The position numbers were made by a program, and so were the translations under genes. DNA of 64,000 bases, from NCBI RefSeq assembly GCF_027943255.1, contig NC_072896.1:372001-436000 (forward strand), in the 5' to 3' direction. The notes under the pieces were generated by a model. The model was not told the DNA's origin. It worked only from the letters and a program-made list of their open reading frames with translations, and did no database searches. Position 1 is the first letter of the stretch. Every line of letters begins with the position of its first letter. Shown one piece after another: positions 39,901 to 53,079 of this stretch. Source of the stretch: Anastrepha obliqua (taxonomy: Eukaryota > Arthropoda > Insecta > Diptera > Tephritidae).

Positions 39901-42689
39901 CCCGTTTGTCTCTGATCCTCTTTTATGATTAACCCGGCGTCTATGAGGCAGGGTATCTCATGCGCAGACAACAATTAAAAGAGGTTTTAATAGTATAATA
40001 CTTGTCTGGCAACACTGCGTTTCAAAAAGATATAAATAAATAGTTGGTGTTTCACTTATTTCGTTTCACGAAATGAAATGTTAGTTATATGGTACGAGCA
40101 AAAGACTAATCATATCTTTTATATACAATTTACAGTGGTGTATTAACTGAGTGGTATGGCGTAAAAATGGGCGTTGAACTAATAATTACATTATTTCAGA
40201 TATTTGAAGAAGAGTTTTAAATGACTTTCAAATTTAAATTTGTTTTATTTGAATTTTTGTTCTATCACGAAAAGGAAAACTCACTTTTTCTCATAGGAGT
40301 ATCTGCCATACCCATATGCAGGAATTCGCACTATTCTTCTCTTGATTTGCACATTTTGTCATTTTCGATAGACAGACCCTGAATCCCCAATTCCGTCCAA
40401 TTTATCTATATCGAAAGCATGAATTAAAATGATCTCGCATAATCAAAACGTCAAAATGAGACGGAAAATATGACTTTTTTCTTCTTTTACTTCTGAACTT
40501 CAAAACTTGGTCCTCCAAATTCTGTCGAAGTCGTCCGCCAGTAGCCAAATCAGTGGGAAAAAGAAATACATTTATTCATGTTTGTTTGTTTTTCTACTTT
40601 GTTGAGCAGAATTTATTTGATTAAAATTTGCTCGTGTTTCTTTCACTATTTTCTACGCTGCATAAGAATATTTTTGAGTTGTTGTTGTTGTAACTTACAT
40701 AATTGCTTATTCTATTGAATTATTCACTAAGTTTAAAGTAAAGTTTTGCTAATTAAACGTTGTTACTTACTTTCACTTTGCTTTGCTTTGCTTTGGATTC
40801 CCTTTCACGACTATTTCCTACTCGCATGAATTTTCGTTTGCTTTTCTATTTCAATTGTAAAATTGTCATGAATTCTCGACTTCATCCACAAACAATATTA
40901 CGAAAAATATATTTTTTTACAGAAGAATACCTTTCGCTAATCAAGTTGAGATAATATTCTTTCCGCAAGTTTGCCCAAGTTTTTGCTGTTCGTTTTTGAT
41001 CTATTATAAATGTAATGAATTATTTTACGGCACAAACCAAACTTGCCTTTTTATTATCATATTATGTCCAACACATATGCATATTAAAAATATATTTTAT
41101 ATTTTTCTTTAAATTCATTTGGTTGCATTTCTTTTTTTGGTTCATTACATTTACTTTATTCTCAGTACTTCCTTTGGCCTATTATTTACTTCATGCCATG
41201 CTAGCTGTGCAAAATTCTTCAAAACTCATCCTGATTTTATTGAATTTACGCTTTTGTCATTATATTTCTTCTGCCCTTGAGGTACTTCTTACTTGTTTCG
41301 ATGCTCGCAAAGATTTTTTCATTTCTTCATTTCTTGATGATGTGGCTTTCTTTTTGTTTTTCTAATATATGTATAATAGCGGGAAATCAAATAGAAATTA
41401 AAACTTTTGTGAAAAAATTAGTTTACATCTTTCTGATTTTTCTGTAACTCATTATTTTTAAGAGAAAAAAGAACTTCAGGATCGGTTTATTGCCACATTT
41501 CTCAAAATCGCTTTCCTTCAAGTCTTTTTATTTTAGTTCTCCCTCAGCCTTGCATCCAAAACCCTGTTACAAGTCATGTATTCATATTGGCATGCATTTT
41601 GTTTTTACAATTTGGTGGTTTGAATGCCAAAATTTCAATCAGAATGCAAACAAACACACAAAAAACAGATAACTTTGAACTTCGAGGCACGTAATAAAAG
41701 CGGCAGTATTGCAGACCACCCTGATCCACCCTGCTGCAAATGTTAAGTTGATTATTTTCTCTTATTCATCACTTATATTGCATAGAGGGGGAAGGTGAAT
41801 ATTTAAATAAAGTTAAATGGATTTCTCCATAAATATTTTCTTTGCAGTTTCGATATTGACGAAAATTTACTATTGACAAAGAAAAGAATGAAGCAAAATT
41901 TGTATGATGCCGATTTTTGACAGCACCAACTTTTCTACTGCTTTCACCTTATATGAATTCTCCTTACCAGTTACCCGGTTGCTATAACAAAAAATTATAG
42001 TGTGGAGGTAGCCAGGTTTATAAACTATTAGTTCCGAAATATTTTCAAATGTGGAAAGACTGCATAAAGTACAGAATTTACGTACTCAACCTAAATTTAT
42101 AAGAAGAACAACTTAAATAATAAATAACGATAGAAAATTTTGGATAAATCGATTAGTAAAACGACTTGCTAACATCAACCCTGAAATATGGTTTCTCCTG
42201 ACTTTCTCTCCAGACATCTGAAGTGCCGCAAACAATCCATACAGAATTAAAAAAATTAAAATAAAACACAAAATGAAATTAAAATATGTAAAATTGTTTT
42301 GGTATTTTTATTTCATGCATTGTAGTTGCTGCCCCTAGGTTAGGTTGTTTTTTAATGATAATACACATTAATTATTGCTGTGGCGGCTTCGCACGCTTCT
42401 AATATGCTCACACTTCTTATGTATACAAATAATTTAACATTTTTTACGTCGTTCTTATTTTAAACTATATTAATTGTAAGTTAATTGTACCCCTTTACTA
42501 TTTGGAAGTATTTTACAAAAAGAACAAGAGAAACGCAAGAAACAAAAATCTGAATATAAAAAAATTACAAAATGCGAAAAGGACTCCGGTAACATCAGCT
42601 TGTATACTGGGACCAAATATCAGTTTAGTAAAAATAAAGCGTCAAAAGGAATATTTAATTATATCTATAATATATATGAGGTATGGTGC
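36975..42689. other. AT-rich region, probably partly lilli 3' flank; little recognised
   Basis: A plus-strand frame around 37150-37411 (contains NVPLGLILSFDNSTNPC) and the minus-strand block near 38338-38400 look somewhat protein-like but match no family I know. An inverted repeat lies at 39917-39984. The rest is T-rich on the plus strand with no supported feature. Confidence 0.35.
39917..39984. repeat. Two-level inverted repeat (hairpin-capable)
   Basis: CCTCTTTTA at 39917-39925 pairs with TAAAAGAGG at 39976-39984. Inside, ATGAG at 39943-39947 pairs with CTCAT at 39957-39961 around GCAGGGTAT. The loop side contains TTAACCCGGCG, unusually GC-rich for this region. It could be a decayed MITE end or a structured RNA element; nothing decides between them. 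Confidence 0.35.
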
Positions 42690-42937
42690 TTGTTGGGCTT
42701 ATGGCCGGTCTTCTACTGAAACGGTTGAGCACGCGATCATCTTGTTCTACAGACAAACGGCGCTGTGGTTGTATGCCGACTCCGTATGTCAAGGGTTTTA
42801 ATATGAATCTTTAGACGTTTTATATTGCCTGTTGAGGGCGACCGTTATCAAAAAAAAGAAAATGTTTCACAGTTGGTATCGAATGCGGACCAGCCCGAAT
42901 GGTAGTCTCGCACAACCGCACTTGACTACGGTGACCC
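42690..42937 (-). repeat. Strongly degraded SINE-related copy
   Basis: The order GTTGTATGCCGACTCCG, TTGCCTGTTGAGGGCGACCG, TATCGAATGCGG and CCCGAATGGTAGTCTCGCAC follows the SINE body and head on the minus strand with many changes and deletions. It is either an old copy or a related subfamily. Confidence 0.6.
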
Positions 42938-44560
42938 CCTTATTCTCTAAGTGGAAATGTGTACTAGCGAAGAATTGTAAATTTTGAAACCTTTTAAAGT
43001 GTGCCTTGCCTTTTTACAGAGCAGTCATTTTGCACCAAGTGAAGTTGTGACGAAATAGCACTGAATACAAGCAGAAAACGAATATAATTTTATTTAAAAA
43101 AATAATTTAGTTCAAAGGTCCTTAAACAATTAACTAAGTTGCCTATAAATTATAGGAAAAATAATAATCATATAATAAATATAATGTTCTTACATACACA
43201 TATACATATGTATATATATATATATGTAGTAGTGAGTGCCAACAAAACAGCTAAAATGCCTTTAAACATTAATACAAAGTAAAAGCAGTGGATACGAAAG
43301 CCAAAAATTATATATTTATTACGAGTATTTGGATTATTTCAAGAAAATTTCAAAAATTACTAAGAATTTGCTTCCTTCTTTTTTTGTAAAACTTAACGAC
43401 GCTATATATGAATAAAATTGCGATGTGATACTTCAGCTTTGGAACAGTAACAGTAAATTAAGTTTTCAACATTTTCTTACATCTCTTGGTGGAACACGAG
43501 GGGTTAGACAAAGTTCACTAGCTAAGTTCCTTTTTCGACAAAGTCGACTTGAACTCAATAATAATGTACTAGAATTCAACTAAAATCGAGTACTCCTCGT
43601 AGTAACTGGCTAAGTTTAGTGTATGCTTCGTAGTGGTTCATGTGTGTGCCTGCGGAAGCGAAATAATAATTTTATCGATATTTACATTTTAGCAATAATT
43701 TTTTATATCAGCGCGCCCGCTTTTATTATTTTTACCCCAATGATTGATTTTATATAAATAAATTTAAATAATATTATTTAATAATAAAAAAGCATTAAAA
43801 TATTTCTTGCTGCATTTTATATGCAAATTATATACAAAATTTATGCTTCTAAAAACAAGGAGTTTGCTCTTCTTTTTTCCTATTCTTTTACAAAGTTTTG
43901 TGCTTTTAGAAGCGAAAAATCGTGAAAAATAAAACAAATAAACATTTTATCCTTCTCCTTTGCAACTAATTAAAAAACAAATACATTCGCGTCTTCTAAT
44001 TCACTTATTTCACAAGTTTACGTAATTCTCGCAATTATTGTTTATAAAGTATATTTTCAGTTGTTAAATTTATGTGTTACGTATATAAATTTCAATTAAA
44101 CATTATTAGTAAAAACGTAATAGAAATAATGGTAATATTAATATTAATATAAACTGTAACACTTGTTTTTCTATAACAACTAGCAAACAATTGCTTGATA
44201 CATTCTCGTCCAACGATTTTTCAAATAGTAACTCTCATGCTAGTAGAAGTTATAAAAAATAGTAAATGTGCCGCCTACTAACAATCTCAAGCACACACAC
44301 TTGCACTGGATTATGGGCTTGTTTTTGTATATATATATACATAGTTTATATATAGTATATATATAGTTTTTTTTTTTTTTTTTTTTTTAATGAAATTCTC
44401 TTTACTTTCTAAGCTATAACGATTGAAGAAATGCAACAGCGAATGCAGCCCTCTGCGACGTTGGCGGATTTGTCAGGGCAGTCAGTGTAACAAAAAGAGC
44501 AACACTTGAACACCAACAAAGTGTGGGTCCATAAACGCAAAGCCGCCGAAAATTGTTACA
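42938..44560. other. AT-rich lilli 3' flank, likely 3' UTR, with simple repeats
   Basis: Directly downstream of the lilli stop, so at least the nearest part should be 3' UTR. It holds a TA/CATATG run near 43195-43228 and a TATA run followed by an unbroken run of 22 T at 44367-44388 (22 A in the lilli sense). No poly(A) signal could be chosen with confidence. Confidence 0.4.
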
Positions 44561-47500
44561 CTACTGGTGCAATTTTGACATGTTCGAATTGCATTTGTTA
44601 TTAGTATTGGTGATGTTGCTATTGGCCAATGTGGCTGTGCTGGTAGCAGCAGAAACAGGGGCAGTGCCCGGAGCAGGTCCGCTACCGCTACTGCCACATG
44701 GTGTATCTGTTGCTGTCGTGGTGGCGATCGTATTGGCGCTTTTCAGCTTCTTAAGGCCAGACTGAACATATCGAAACAAGTCATACATAGAACTGTGCAG
44801 CGTCAGAGGACCATTCTCGTGATCCAATGCAATGAAGAAATCTGCGAAATTAATTAAAAATGCGTTGTGTTAAAAATGTGGGAATCCTTGATCGAAAGCC
44901 AAGAATATTTACAACGAACCTGTGTGATTTCCCTGCCGAACAAGGCGGTCCGCCTGATCCCACAAATCATGGCAATTGGCTAAAAAGTTGAAATATAAAT
45001 TTTGTTGGCTGAGCGTTGTATGCACATCTAGGCGCCCAATACGTCCTGGAGGTGTATTTGAGTCAGAGCCCTAAAAACCAATTAAGATAGAAATGTATTC
45101 CATACATCACATTCACACATCTCCATTTAATTTATGTTTTTTATGCCCTACCTGTGAGCAGACTGAGTTCGATGGCGAGTTTGACGAAGGTGTATTCCCA
45201 TTGAGTATTTCCAAGCGACTACTCTTTAATAATTCAATGCAATGATTTATTATGCTGCGACAATACTGGCGTTTCATTTTGTAGAGTTTAAGCGAGATTA
45301 ACGACTGACAACGTAGACTAAAAACGAAAATAAACTAAAATATAAAAAGCTACGGTTTATTATAATTTTAACCACTCACCTCAAGATCGCGACTTTATTG
45401 TGAGGTTCGGGCACTTCATTATTAGATGAGGCCACTTGCAAATGCTTTATCTTTGACGAGATAAATCTGAAATATAAATTAGATACATTTTATTAAACGA
45501 GGAGAGTTTAAGAAATAAAATCTTTTTTTAATATCGCAATATTTATGTACGTATGAGCTGCTTAGAAATCGCACACTTTACTCACTTAATTAAGTTTAGC
45601 GTATCCTTGTACATCACCCAGCTGGATTCTTCGGAGTTGCGATGCTCCTCCAACCCAGCACTGGAGAGGAGAAAATATATAACCGCTTCCAAATACAGTG
45701 ACACCTGGTTGAATAGATTTTGCTCCTTATCTGCTGCATGTTTGCGTTGGACGGCTTCCTGCAGAAATTTAGAGTTTTCGCTAAGGTACAAAAAATAAAG
45801 AACAATTAGCCCTTATAACAGTTCAAAATATTCTTATATTAAAATAGTTCACCTAATGTTATCACGGATTCTGTTATCGTCTCGTTCAAAGAATGAGCGA
45901 TATATGAGTTGCGGCGGCGGTGCCGAGGGCGCAGCTCCACTTCCCGAAGGCAGCGCGTTGCCGGAGATCGTCTCCGCGATCGGCGGCGTAATTAAATGAT
46001 TGCCAGTTGTTGGTAAATGCGCAGGGCTGTGTGAGGAGTTCGGTGCGGTGGCACTGGCAAGCTGGTGCTGCTGGCCCAATTGACGTTCCACGAGTAATCG
46101 GTCGTGATTCGTGTGAGGCAATTGCCGATTCTCTATGAGCTGATGGTCCTTCTAAATTCAAACAAAAATACTCTTTAATACATATATAACAGTTAGACGT
46201 TTAGGCACATATACCTCCATTTGTCCATTGTTGGTGATGTCTTGTGGAGAAATTAAAGCAGCCGCACGATTACTTGTATCGTTAGCACCCCCAAAACAGT
46301 TGATGGCGCCATTTTCAATATCACGTTCTATAGTACCAACAGCGGTTAATAGTTTGTCAACGTCCTTTTCCTTCTCATTCCCCGATGCTGCCATCGTGGC
46401 TGAAGTTGTGAACACGCTACTTTCTTTCCCCTCTTTTCCCTCTTTTACCCCTTTACTATCTTTGGCATATTTGTCTGTTCTCTCTTTTTTCCGCTTCTTC
46501 TCTTTATACGGACTGGAACTGGCGCTACGCTTGCGCCGTTGGGACTTTGTCTCTGTCATGCCGCTTACTCGCAGATTGTGTGATGTAGGCGAAGCACTGC
46601 GCCCCTCTTCATTGTGATCTTGTTTCTCGCCAACCACATAGTCTTTTGGCGGGGGCAGCCCAGGCTTGAAGTCCTGTTTAAGCAGCAGTACTTCTTGCTT
46701 AACTGAGCCGGTTGTTTTAAACTTAGTTTCGCTGCAGTAGGGGTCAGCTTTGTTGAGAGGTACCATAGATGCACTCTCAAGCTCGGCGTCTGGTTCATGC
46801 TTGATCAATTGCTCATGTTTCAGTTGCTTAGTTGGCGGTGAGTTATTGCCTGTAAGTACTGCTGATGTAGCCGTCGCTGATGTGTAACCATTTGGTGTGA
46901 GTTGGGGATGCTCTTTGGGAGTTGTGTCGCCGCTGCCGCCACCGCGACTGCTCAATCGCCCATTTGAATGCACTGTGTTCAGTCTCTGTTTGCCTCCGCT
47001 CCCGCTCCCGCTCCCACCAACACCAACTCCAGCCAGACTTTCCCTTGAACGATACAGCTCTCGATCGGGCGGTGCGTGGGGTGTTGTTGGGGTTCGGATA
47101 TCGGTAGTGTGTGGTGTGGCACTGCCGTTGCCACCAGCTGCAAGGCGGACAGTTGTTGCTTGCAGATCAGCGTTCAATATTGCCTCGTGTTGCGCACAAC
47201 GAGGCATAGCAGACGTACTAGCGCCTGCGTTAGAAAGTCGATAAGTATTTGCACGCCATTCTGGCAAAATGCGATACAATCGGGATAAATCCACTTTACA
47301 GATAAGGGATGGAATATTCGACGCCATGGTTGCTGCAGTACGCATTGGAGAGGCAGTGGGTGCCGACAGTAGACCTGCTGGTGACGGTGTCGGTGTAGGC
47401 GTTCGCGTTGACGGAGGAGTGCGTGTTGGTGTACATGATGGCGTCTTGATACGCTGTTGTTGGACTTTACGTTCTGCACTGCTACGACTACTACGGTCAG

Positions 47501-50500
47501 GTGTACGATGTGCCGCCGCTAGATGTGGCAAAGCTCGTGGCGATTTCATGTGACCCGGTGTGAGTCGTGGTGATTGCGATGTAGCGGCCACTGCCGAGAG
47601 ATTATCTTGGGTGGCTGATGATGCTGATACTGCAGCCGCCGTCGTTCTATATCCGGCCGCATTAGGTGATATTAATTTTTGTTGTTGCTGCTCACCACTC
47701 AGCTCACCACTCGACTGATCGATGACCAACACCTGACCCTGCTTCTTCGCACCACCTTCCTTCGGATTGAAAATGCGCGTGAGAGTTACATTTTTATTTT
47801 TGTCACTCGCCTTTGGCTTATCACGACGTAGTCGTGCACTGCTAGAAACGGTGCTGGGGCACGTTGCGCCCTTAGCGCCCGTTTTCACATTTTTGCCCTT
47901 AACACGGTTGTTGGATGCTGCGCTACGTTCTCTATCAGAGTGTTCACCCCCGCTGCTGCTGCTCGAGGACGAAGATGACCCGTTACTCGAGCTTGACGAA
48001 GAACTAGACACAGGCGCCGTTGAAATCGGCACTTTGTATGGTGATTGCAAATTCTGTGATCGATGTGAACTGCCGCCACTGGCACTGCCAGCTCCTATCG
48101 GTGCAACCACATTTGTATTGGCGTTCGCTGTGATAAAGTTGCTGACAGAGCTTTCATCCGAACCAGAGCCGGATTCCGACGAGTCATCATCGCTGTCGGC
48201 ATCTTCAAACTGTGGTGTTGTTCGTCTTCGCTTTCCATTGTTTGACGATTTTGATACACCACTGGCTGTTGCTGTCGTAGCTGTTGTAGGTAGCGCATCG
48301 TCACGGGAGGATTTACGTTTATTCAATTGCACTATAATTCGACTAGTGCCGACGGACGCCGCTGCCGTTGCCGCAGTTACTGCTGCTGCCGCTGTTGGGC
48401 GCGCCGTTGGATTGCGTTTGGTCGATGTAGCGCTCGCAACCGCTTCTTCGTCCTCATCATCGGATGACGAGCCTTCTGTATCAGAAGACGAAGAGCTGGA
48501 CGTAGAATAGGTCGTAGAAGAGCCAGAGGAGGAATCAATGCTTGGAGCGCGTGTTAGTGCTGAAACGACTGGTTGTTGTGATTGTGTTGCTATTTTCGCC
48601 GTCGATGTCGTCGCAGCCGAATTCAAGTTCTGCTTCGAACCTTTCCTTCTTGCAGTCGGCTTCTTGGCTGCTACAGCACCACTATTCGCCACATCCTTCT
48701 TCGCCGTCAGTGTCGGTCCTTTTGCAACGGTGACAGTTGTAGTTGTATTACTGGCTGTTCCGCTACTTGCCGTTTTACGTGGCCGGCCTGGACCTTTTTT
48801 TGCCGCGACTGGCGGTGTTGATTCTGCATACAATTTTCCGCCTGGACCAGCTGCTGCTCGCAGCGCTGCCGGACTAACTGTAACACCACCACTTTTAAAA
48901 GCAGCCTTCGCCGGTGCCATGTCTTCTTCGTCACTTGTATCTAGATGCGTCGTAACTATGGGTACTAAGTTTCGGGGCTTTTTTCGTCTGCGTGTTGGCG
49001 CTGTCGTCGGGAGTGGATCAATTGGCACCACTGTTATTGAGTTTCGAAGTGTAGGCGCTGGCACCAATGGTTGCGGTGGCGAAGGCGGTAAAGCGGTGAT
49101 TGCGGCGGGTACACCAGGTATCTTCAATGTGCCACCTGGGCCTAGCGTTGGCACGGTTGGCCTTACAGATGTTATGTCGTCTTCGTCTCCACTGCTTGGC
49201 CCATCGCTGGAAGGCGCCGACAATTGAGTAACACGCCCAAATTCTCCAGCCTTTGTGCCGGTTGTAACACTATTGCGCACATGCGGTGAGGCAGAGGGAG
49301 TACGCCTTCGCCCATTCCCACTCCCACTAGCATTAGCACATGACGTGTTGTAAGGTGTGACTGTAGTAGTACCACCGGCAAGGGACATTGGCGCAACAGT
49401 TGTTGTTGTCGTGGATGCTGTCGACAAGCCGGGTGCTTCGTGTTTTATTTGACTCGTTGGTATTGCAACGAACTCGGCAGCGTTAAGTAACGGCACCTGT
49501 GATTGCTGTTGTTGAGATGCGGCATGTGCGTGAGTCTGCGCGCTGCCTGCGGAGCTAGCCTTCAATAAGGAGCTAGGATAAAGCACATCGGATTCCTTTT
49601 TGATTTCATTTAACAATGCTGGCACGCCACCACATACACTCGATTTCGCGGTATTAGCATTTGTTGAAGCGGTACGCGCATCGCAACTTCTTCGCACACC
49701 ACCAATCTCCTCATCGTCGTCGTCACTTCGTACTAAAATTTTTTTTTGCTAAAAAGGGAAACAGAAAACCGTTATATATAGAGTATTAGCTAAAAATTAC
49801 TACTTAAATCACCGTTGTTCCATAGTTGGCTGTTTCATGCTTTACGATCGCTGGATTAGGTTGCGGCTGCGTGGCTTCTGGTATTATTTGTGCACCACCA
49901 GGTAGCAAAGTAGGTTCATCCATGCTCACATTAATCGAATTAACGACTAGCGAATTCAGCAGTGATGGGGTTTCGTTCTGTGTTTGTGTGGACTTTTTAC
50001 CGAAGTACCGGCGTAAGTGCCATTTACTCGAATCAGAAGGTGATGGCGTCTTATTGGAGGAGGATGAGGTGGAGCTGGGGCCCGAACTGGAAGAGCCTGC
50101 TGAGCCCAGAACATTGCTGCTGAGATAAATGCTTGAGCGACTGCCGACAAGTGGTTCCATCACCTTTGATTTATCATTAACGGATTTACTCACTCCTGAA
50201 CGTACGACGGATTGTGTTGGTTGTGGCAGTAGCTGTTGCTGCTGCTGCCCATGTTGCTGATTTTGGAATGAGTGATGTGCGTGCAAATTTTGCTGTTGTG
50301 CTGTAGATTGTTGCTGATGCAACATTTGTGTAGGTTGTTGTTCACTTTTTGACGACTCCTCGCTGCCAGACTCACTGGAATCTGAGGGTGAGCTATCACT
50401 TGAATTATGTAACGAGCCACTGTGAACAAGTACGAAAAAATGTTACAGTTTAATGACACACAATAACAAAAACATCAAGTACAATTCATTTCACCGCCGT

Positions 50501-52037
50501 GCATAACAATTTTTAGTAAAATATCGAAAGCAGTATTGAGTGTTTTTAAATTTCCATAGAATTTCTATTCAAACACTGTGGGTATGTTTTTATTATCATT
50601 TACATAGTTATGCAACACGATTTTATAATTATTTTCATTTTTAAGTTTCGGCCTTCTGGCTTTATATGAACTTACCTTTGCTTCTTGCGATCGTCATCTG
50701 ATTCTGAAAGCTCCAAGTCATTTTCCAAACTAAGAAAACATCAATATTTTATTATTTTTATTTCCCATTCAATCACATTCCACTTCTTTCACTTACGTGG
50801 AGTTCTGCTTCTCCAAAGTTGGCCCAATTTTTTCCGCCAGTAGCGGTTTCAAAGGCTCCTTAGGCATTGACAATACTGGTCTGACAGCTGACGTAACCGG
50901 CGGTGCATTTAACGCGCTGAGTGTTGGTACCGCCGTCGTTACAGCCGCTACCGTCGTTTTCATAACAGTAGGCAACGCTGTAGACGTGCCGCTATTATCA
51001 ATGGGCGTTATAGCCATGGCGCCTGAAATAGCCTGTGGGTTTGGCGTTGCAGGCAGAGCTGAGATTGGTGTTATAGGTGGCGGTACCGCGCTCTGCAACA
51101 ATTCTGCTCCAGATGGTGGAGAGCCCAAAATGGGCTGTATCGGCCCAACAGAGTATTTATGCCGATTCGGCCCATTCAAATTATATTCACCAATGGTAGT
51201 GCGTGGTGTGGCGGCAATTTTTGTAATTTGTTCAGGAGCGCGAAACTGCTGATCCACTTTGGTGAAGATATCGTTTATAGAAGGCTTCAAGGAAAAAACA
51301 TAAATTAGTAAGATTTTACTTTCTAATCAAATAAAGCACAAACTCACCGGTAAAGGTTTAGAGAAGCAGCCATTGTGTAATGGTGCTGTCGATTTGGGCG
51401 GACCCAAGTACCCATTCGGAGGCGGTGGTGGCAAGGACGTCGTTGCACCTGAGCTACTGCTGCTACAATTGTTATTTCCGCTGCCGACGGCAGTTGTTAT
51501 TGTCGAAGTTGGTGGTGGGCCCTTCGGCGGCGCCATACCACTACTGGAACGAAAATCATTTTTCACCGGTTGGCCAGGATAGCCCCCGCGTCCATTGTAC
51601 GGTGGCTTATTGTCAGCCTGCTTTAGATACGGGAGTTGGCGCAATTGCTGTTGGTAGTGATGTGTTTGTTGCGATGACTGCTGGGGCGGTTGAGAACCAG
51701 GTGGGCCGGCCAATAATCGCTGAGACGAAGACGACGCGTTGGCAGGCATAGAGGCGCTGTTGACACCATTGCCGCCAGCTAAAGAGGAGGCACTTGTTTG
51801 TATATGACTGGAGAGCAAGGCATTGTTGGAGGACGGCTGTACACCGACAGCGTCCGTATTCATAAACTCAATGGCTTTGGAGTGATCGCCCAGTTTGGCG
51901 CTGATATCGTCGTCAACCTCAGAGGGATTCACACGACGCGGTTCGGGGAAGAGGGCATACTCACGACCGACACTTTGCACTTGCTGACGCTTATGTTTCT
52001 CACGTTCCCTCTGTTGTCGGCGTTCGAAATCTTCCAT
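44561..52037 (-). CDS. lilli: lilliputian, AF4/FMR2-family elongation scaffold (eleven coding exons)
   Basis: Coding exons on the minus strand: 52037-51348, 51284-50797, 50729-50676, 50419-49813, 49748-46215, 46151-45853, 45780-45586, 45466-45380, 45317-45152, 45070-44920 and 44841-44561. The frame is continuous and gives 2183 aa. The N-terminal homology region has ALFPEPRRV (residues 28-36), equivalent to the P-TEFb-contact LF.EPY motif of AFF proteins, then a SINDIF block and [21 protein letters not shown] follows near residue 543. The giant exon 5 carries Ser/Ala/Thr-rich sequence, an AT-hook GPGRPRK near 930, acidic-serine tracts, an AF9/ENL-binding-like segment [18 protein letters not shown] near 1425 and a basic KEKKRKKER. 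Exons 6-11 form the C-terminal homology domain ([52 protein letters not shown]). AFF proteins scaffold the super elongation complex in the nucleus. An acceptor AG lies 1 bp before the ATG, so a 5' exon exists upstream; it may add N-terminal residues. Antisense frames here are composition shadows. Confidence 0.95.
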
Positions 52038-53079
52038 ACTGTATGTAGTGAATGATGAAGTAACCCGGAAATAGAACCAAACAAAGAATACAAATAAATT
52101 ACAGAGGAATATAAGTATTTATGCTTTTTTCTTGGCACTTATCAAATTAAATCGCATTATTTTAATTCTTCATATATTTAGAAAAATACTCATGTTGATT
52201 TCGTAAAAATGTGCTAACTAAATTGCGTGATATAAAAAAACCAATAAAATACGTACATAAACATCATTTTAAAACACAACACACACTTTGACAAGTATCA
52301 TAACATACGTAATGTAAGCACTTCACGGAACTACTGAAGGTAAATTAGCCTTGGCTCAGGATATATACCAAGGCGAATTTATGAGTTCGCCGTCAAACAT
52401 TTATACAAGGATGTGATTGGTGCCTGCTTTTCAAAGGAAGAGTATTGGTATGTTCATTCCTTCTCTTTCACGCAAAGTGGTTTGCTATAGACCTGCCTTA
52501 GTATACAATTAACTGACCTTGAGTGGCGACAAAAACTTTCACCTTCAGTGATCGGACAAGCTATTCTCGAAACAAATACAGTAATCTTGCGTAAATTTGT
52601 TGTTGGGCATTCGGCCGAGCTCCTCCCCCACTTTCTGGTGTGTGTCGTAACAATAGTTAATTTTAAGGTGTATTCTTAAACCGTAGCTGTAGATGTTGCT
52701 TTAAAATATACGGATTTGTTAGAAAGAGTAGAATTTAGCAGGACAAGGTCATCGTTAAGAAAAGTGAACGTGACACTTTTGAGGCCTCTCGAGCGACAGC
52801 GCTGGTAATAAATGAGGAATATAACCTGAATGGGAATGAGGGGTATAGAATGGATCAAGCAGACTTGTGCGAATACATCTTTGTGAAAATAAAAATGTGG
52901 GCGTGTTAGCAAAACAAAAACCGTTACTGTCGAAAAAAAAAACTTTATAAAGGCTCGTTTGCCTTTCGCAATTGCCGATAGAAGCGAAGACGTACAAATC
53001 TGAAAAATAATACTTGTTACGGGCGAAAATAAAATCAACATGATTCGTTGATTGATGGACTTTTGTTCATCGTGAAAAT
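52038..53079. other. Upstream of lilli: repeat-bearing, no gene seen
   Basis: Probably part of a lilli 5' intron or flank. It contains copy A of a local repeat (52478-52597), immediately followed at 52599-52655 by a SINE fragment (GGGCATTCGGCCGAGCTCCT). A plus-strand AAGGCGAATTTATGAGTTCG near 52370 resembles a MITE end. Confidence 0.4.
52478..52597 (+). repeat. Local three-copy repeat, copy A
   Basis: Aligns with 53816-53975 and 54425-54590. Shared order: TGCTATAGA, AATTA.CTGACCTTGAG.GGCG, TTT.ACCTT, ATCG..A.AGCTATTC.CGAAA/CCAAAA, GTAATCTT. It is truncated by the SINE fragment. Confidence 0.55.

Noticed and set aside
41015..41365. 116-codon plus-strand frame, hydrophobic and Phe-rich
   Set aside because: T-rich DNA produces Phe/Leu-rich chance frames; there is no conserved motif.
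46228..49227. Long plus-strand frames opposite the giant lilli exon (for example 47767-48510 and 48538-49227)
   Set aside because: They are antisense shadows of Ser/Ala/Thr-rich lilli codons, with skewed composition and no family features; the minus frame is supported by conserved motifs and splice sites.
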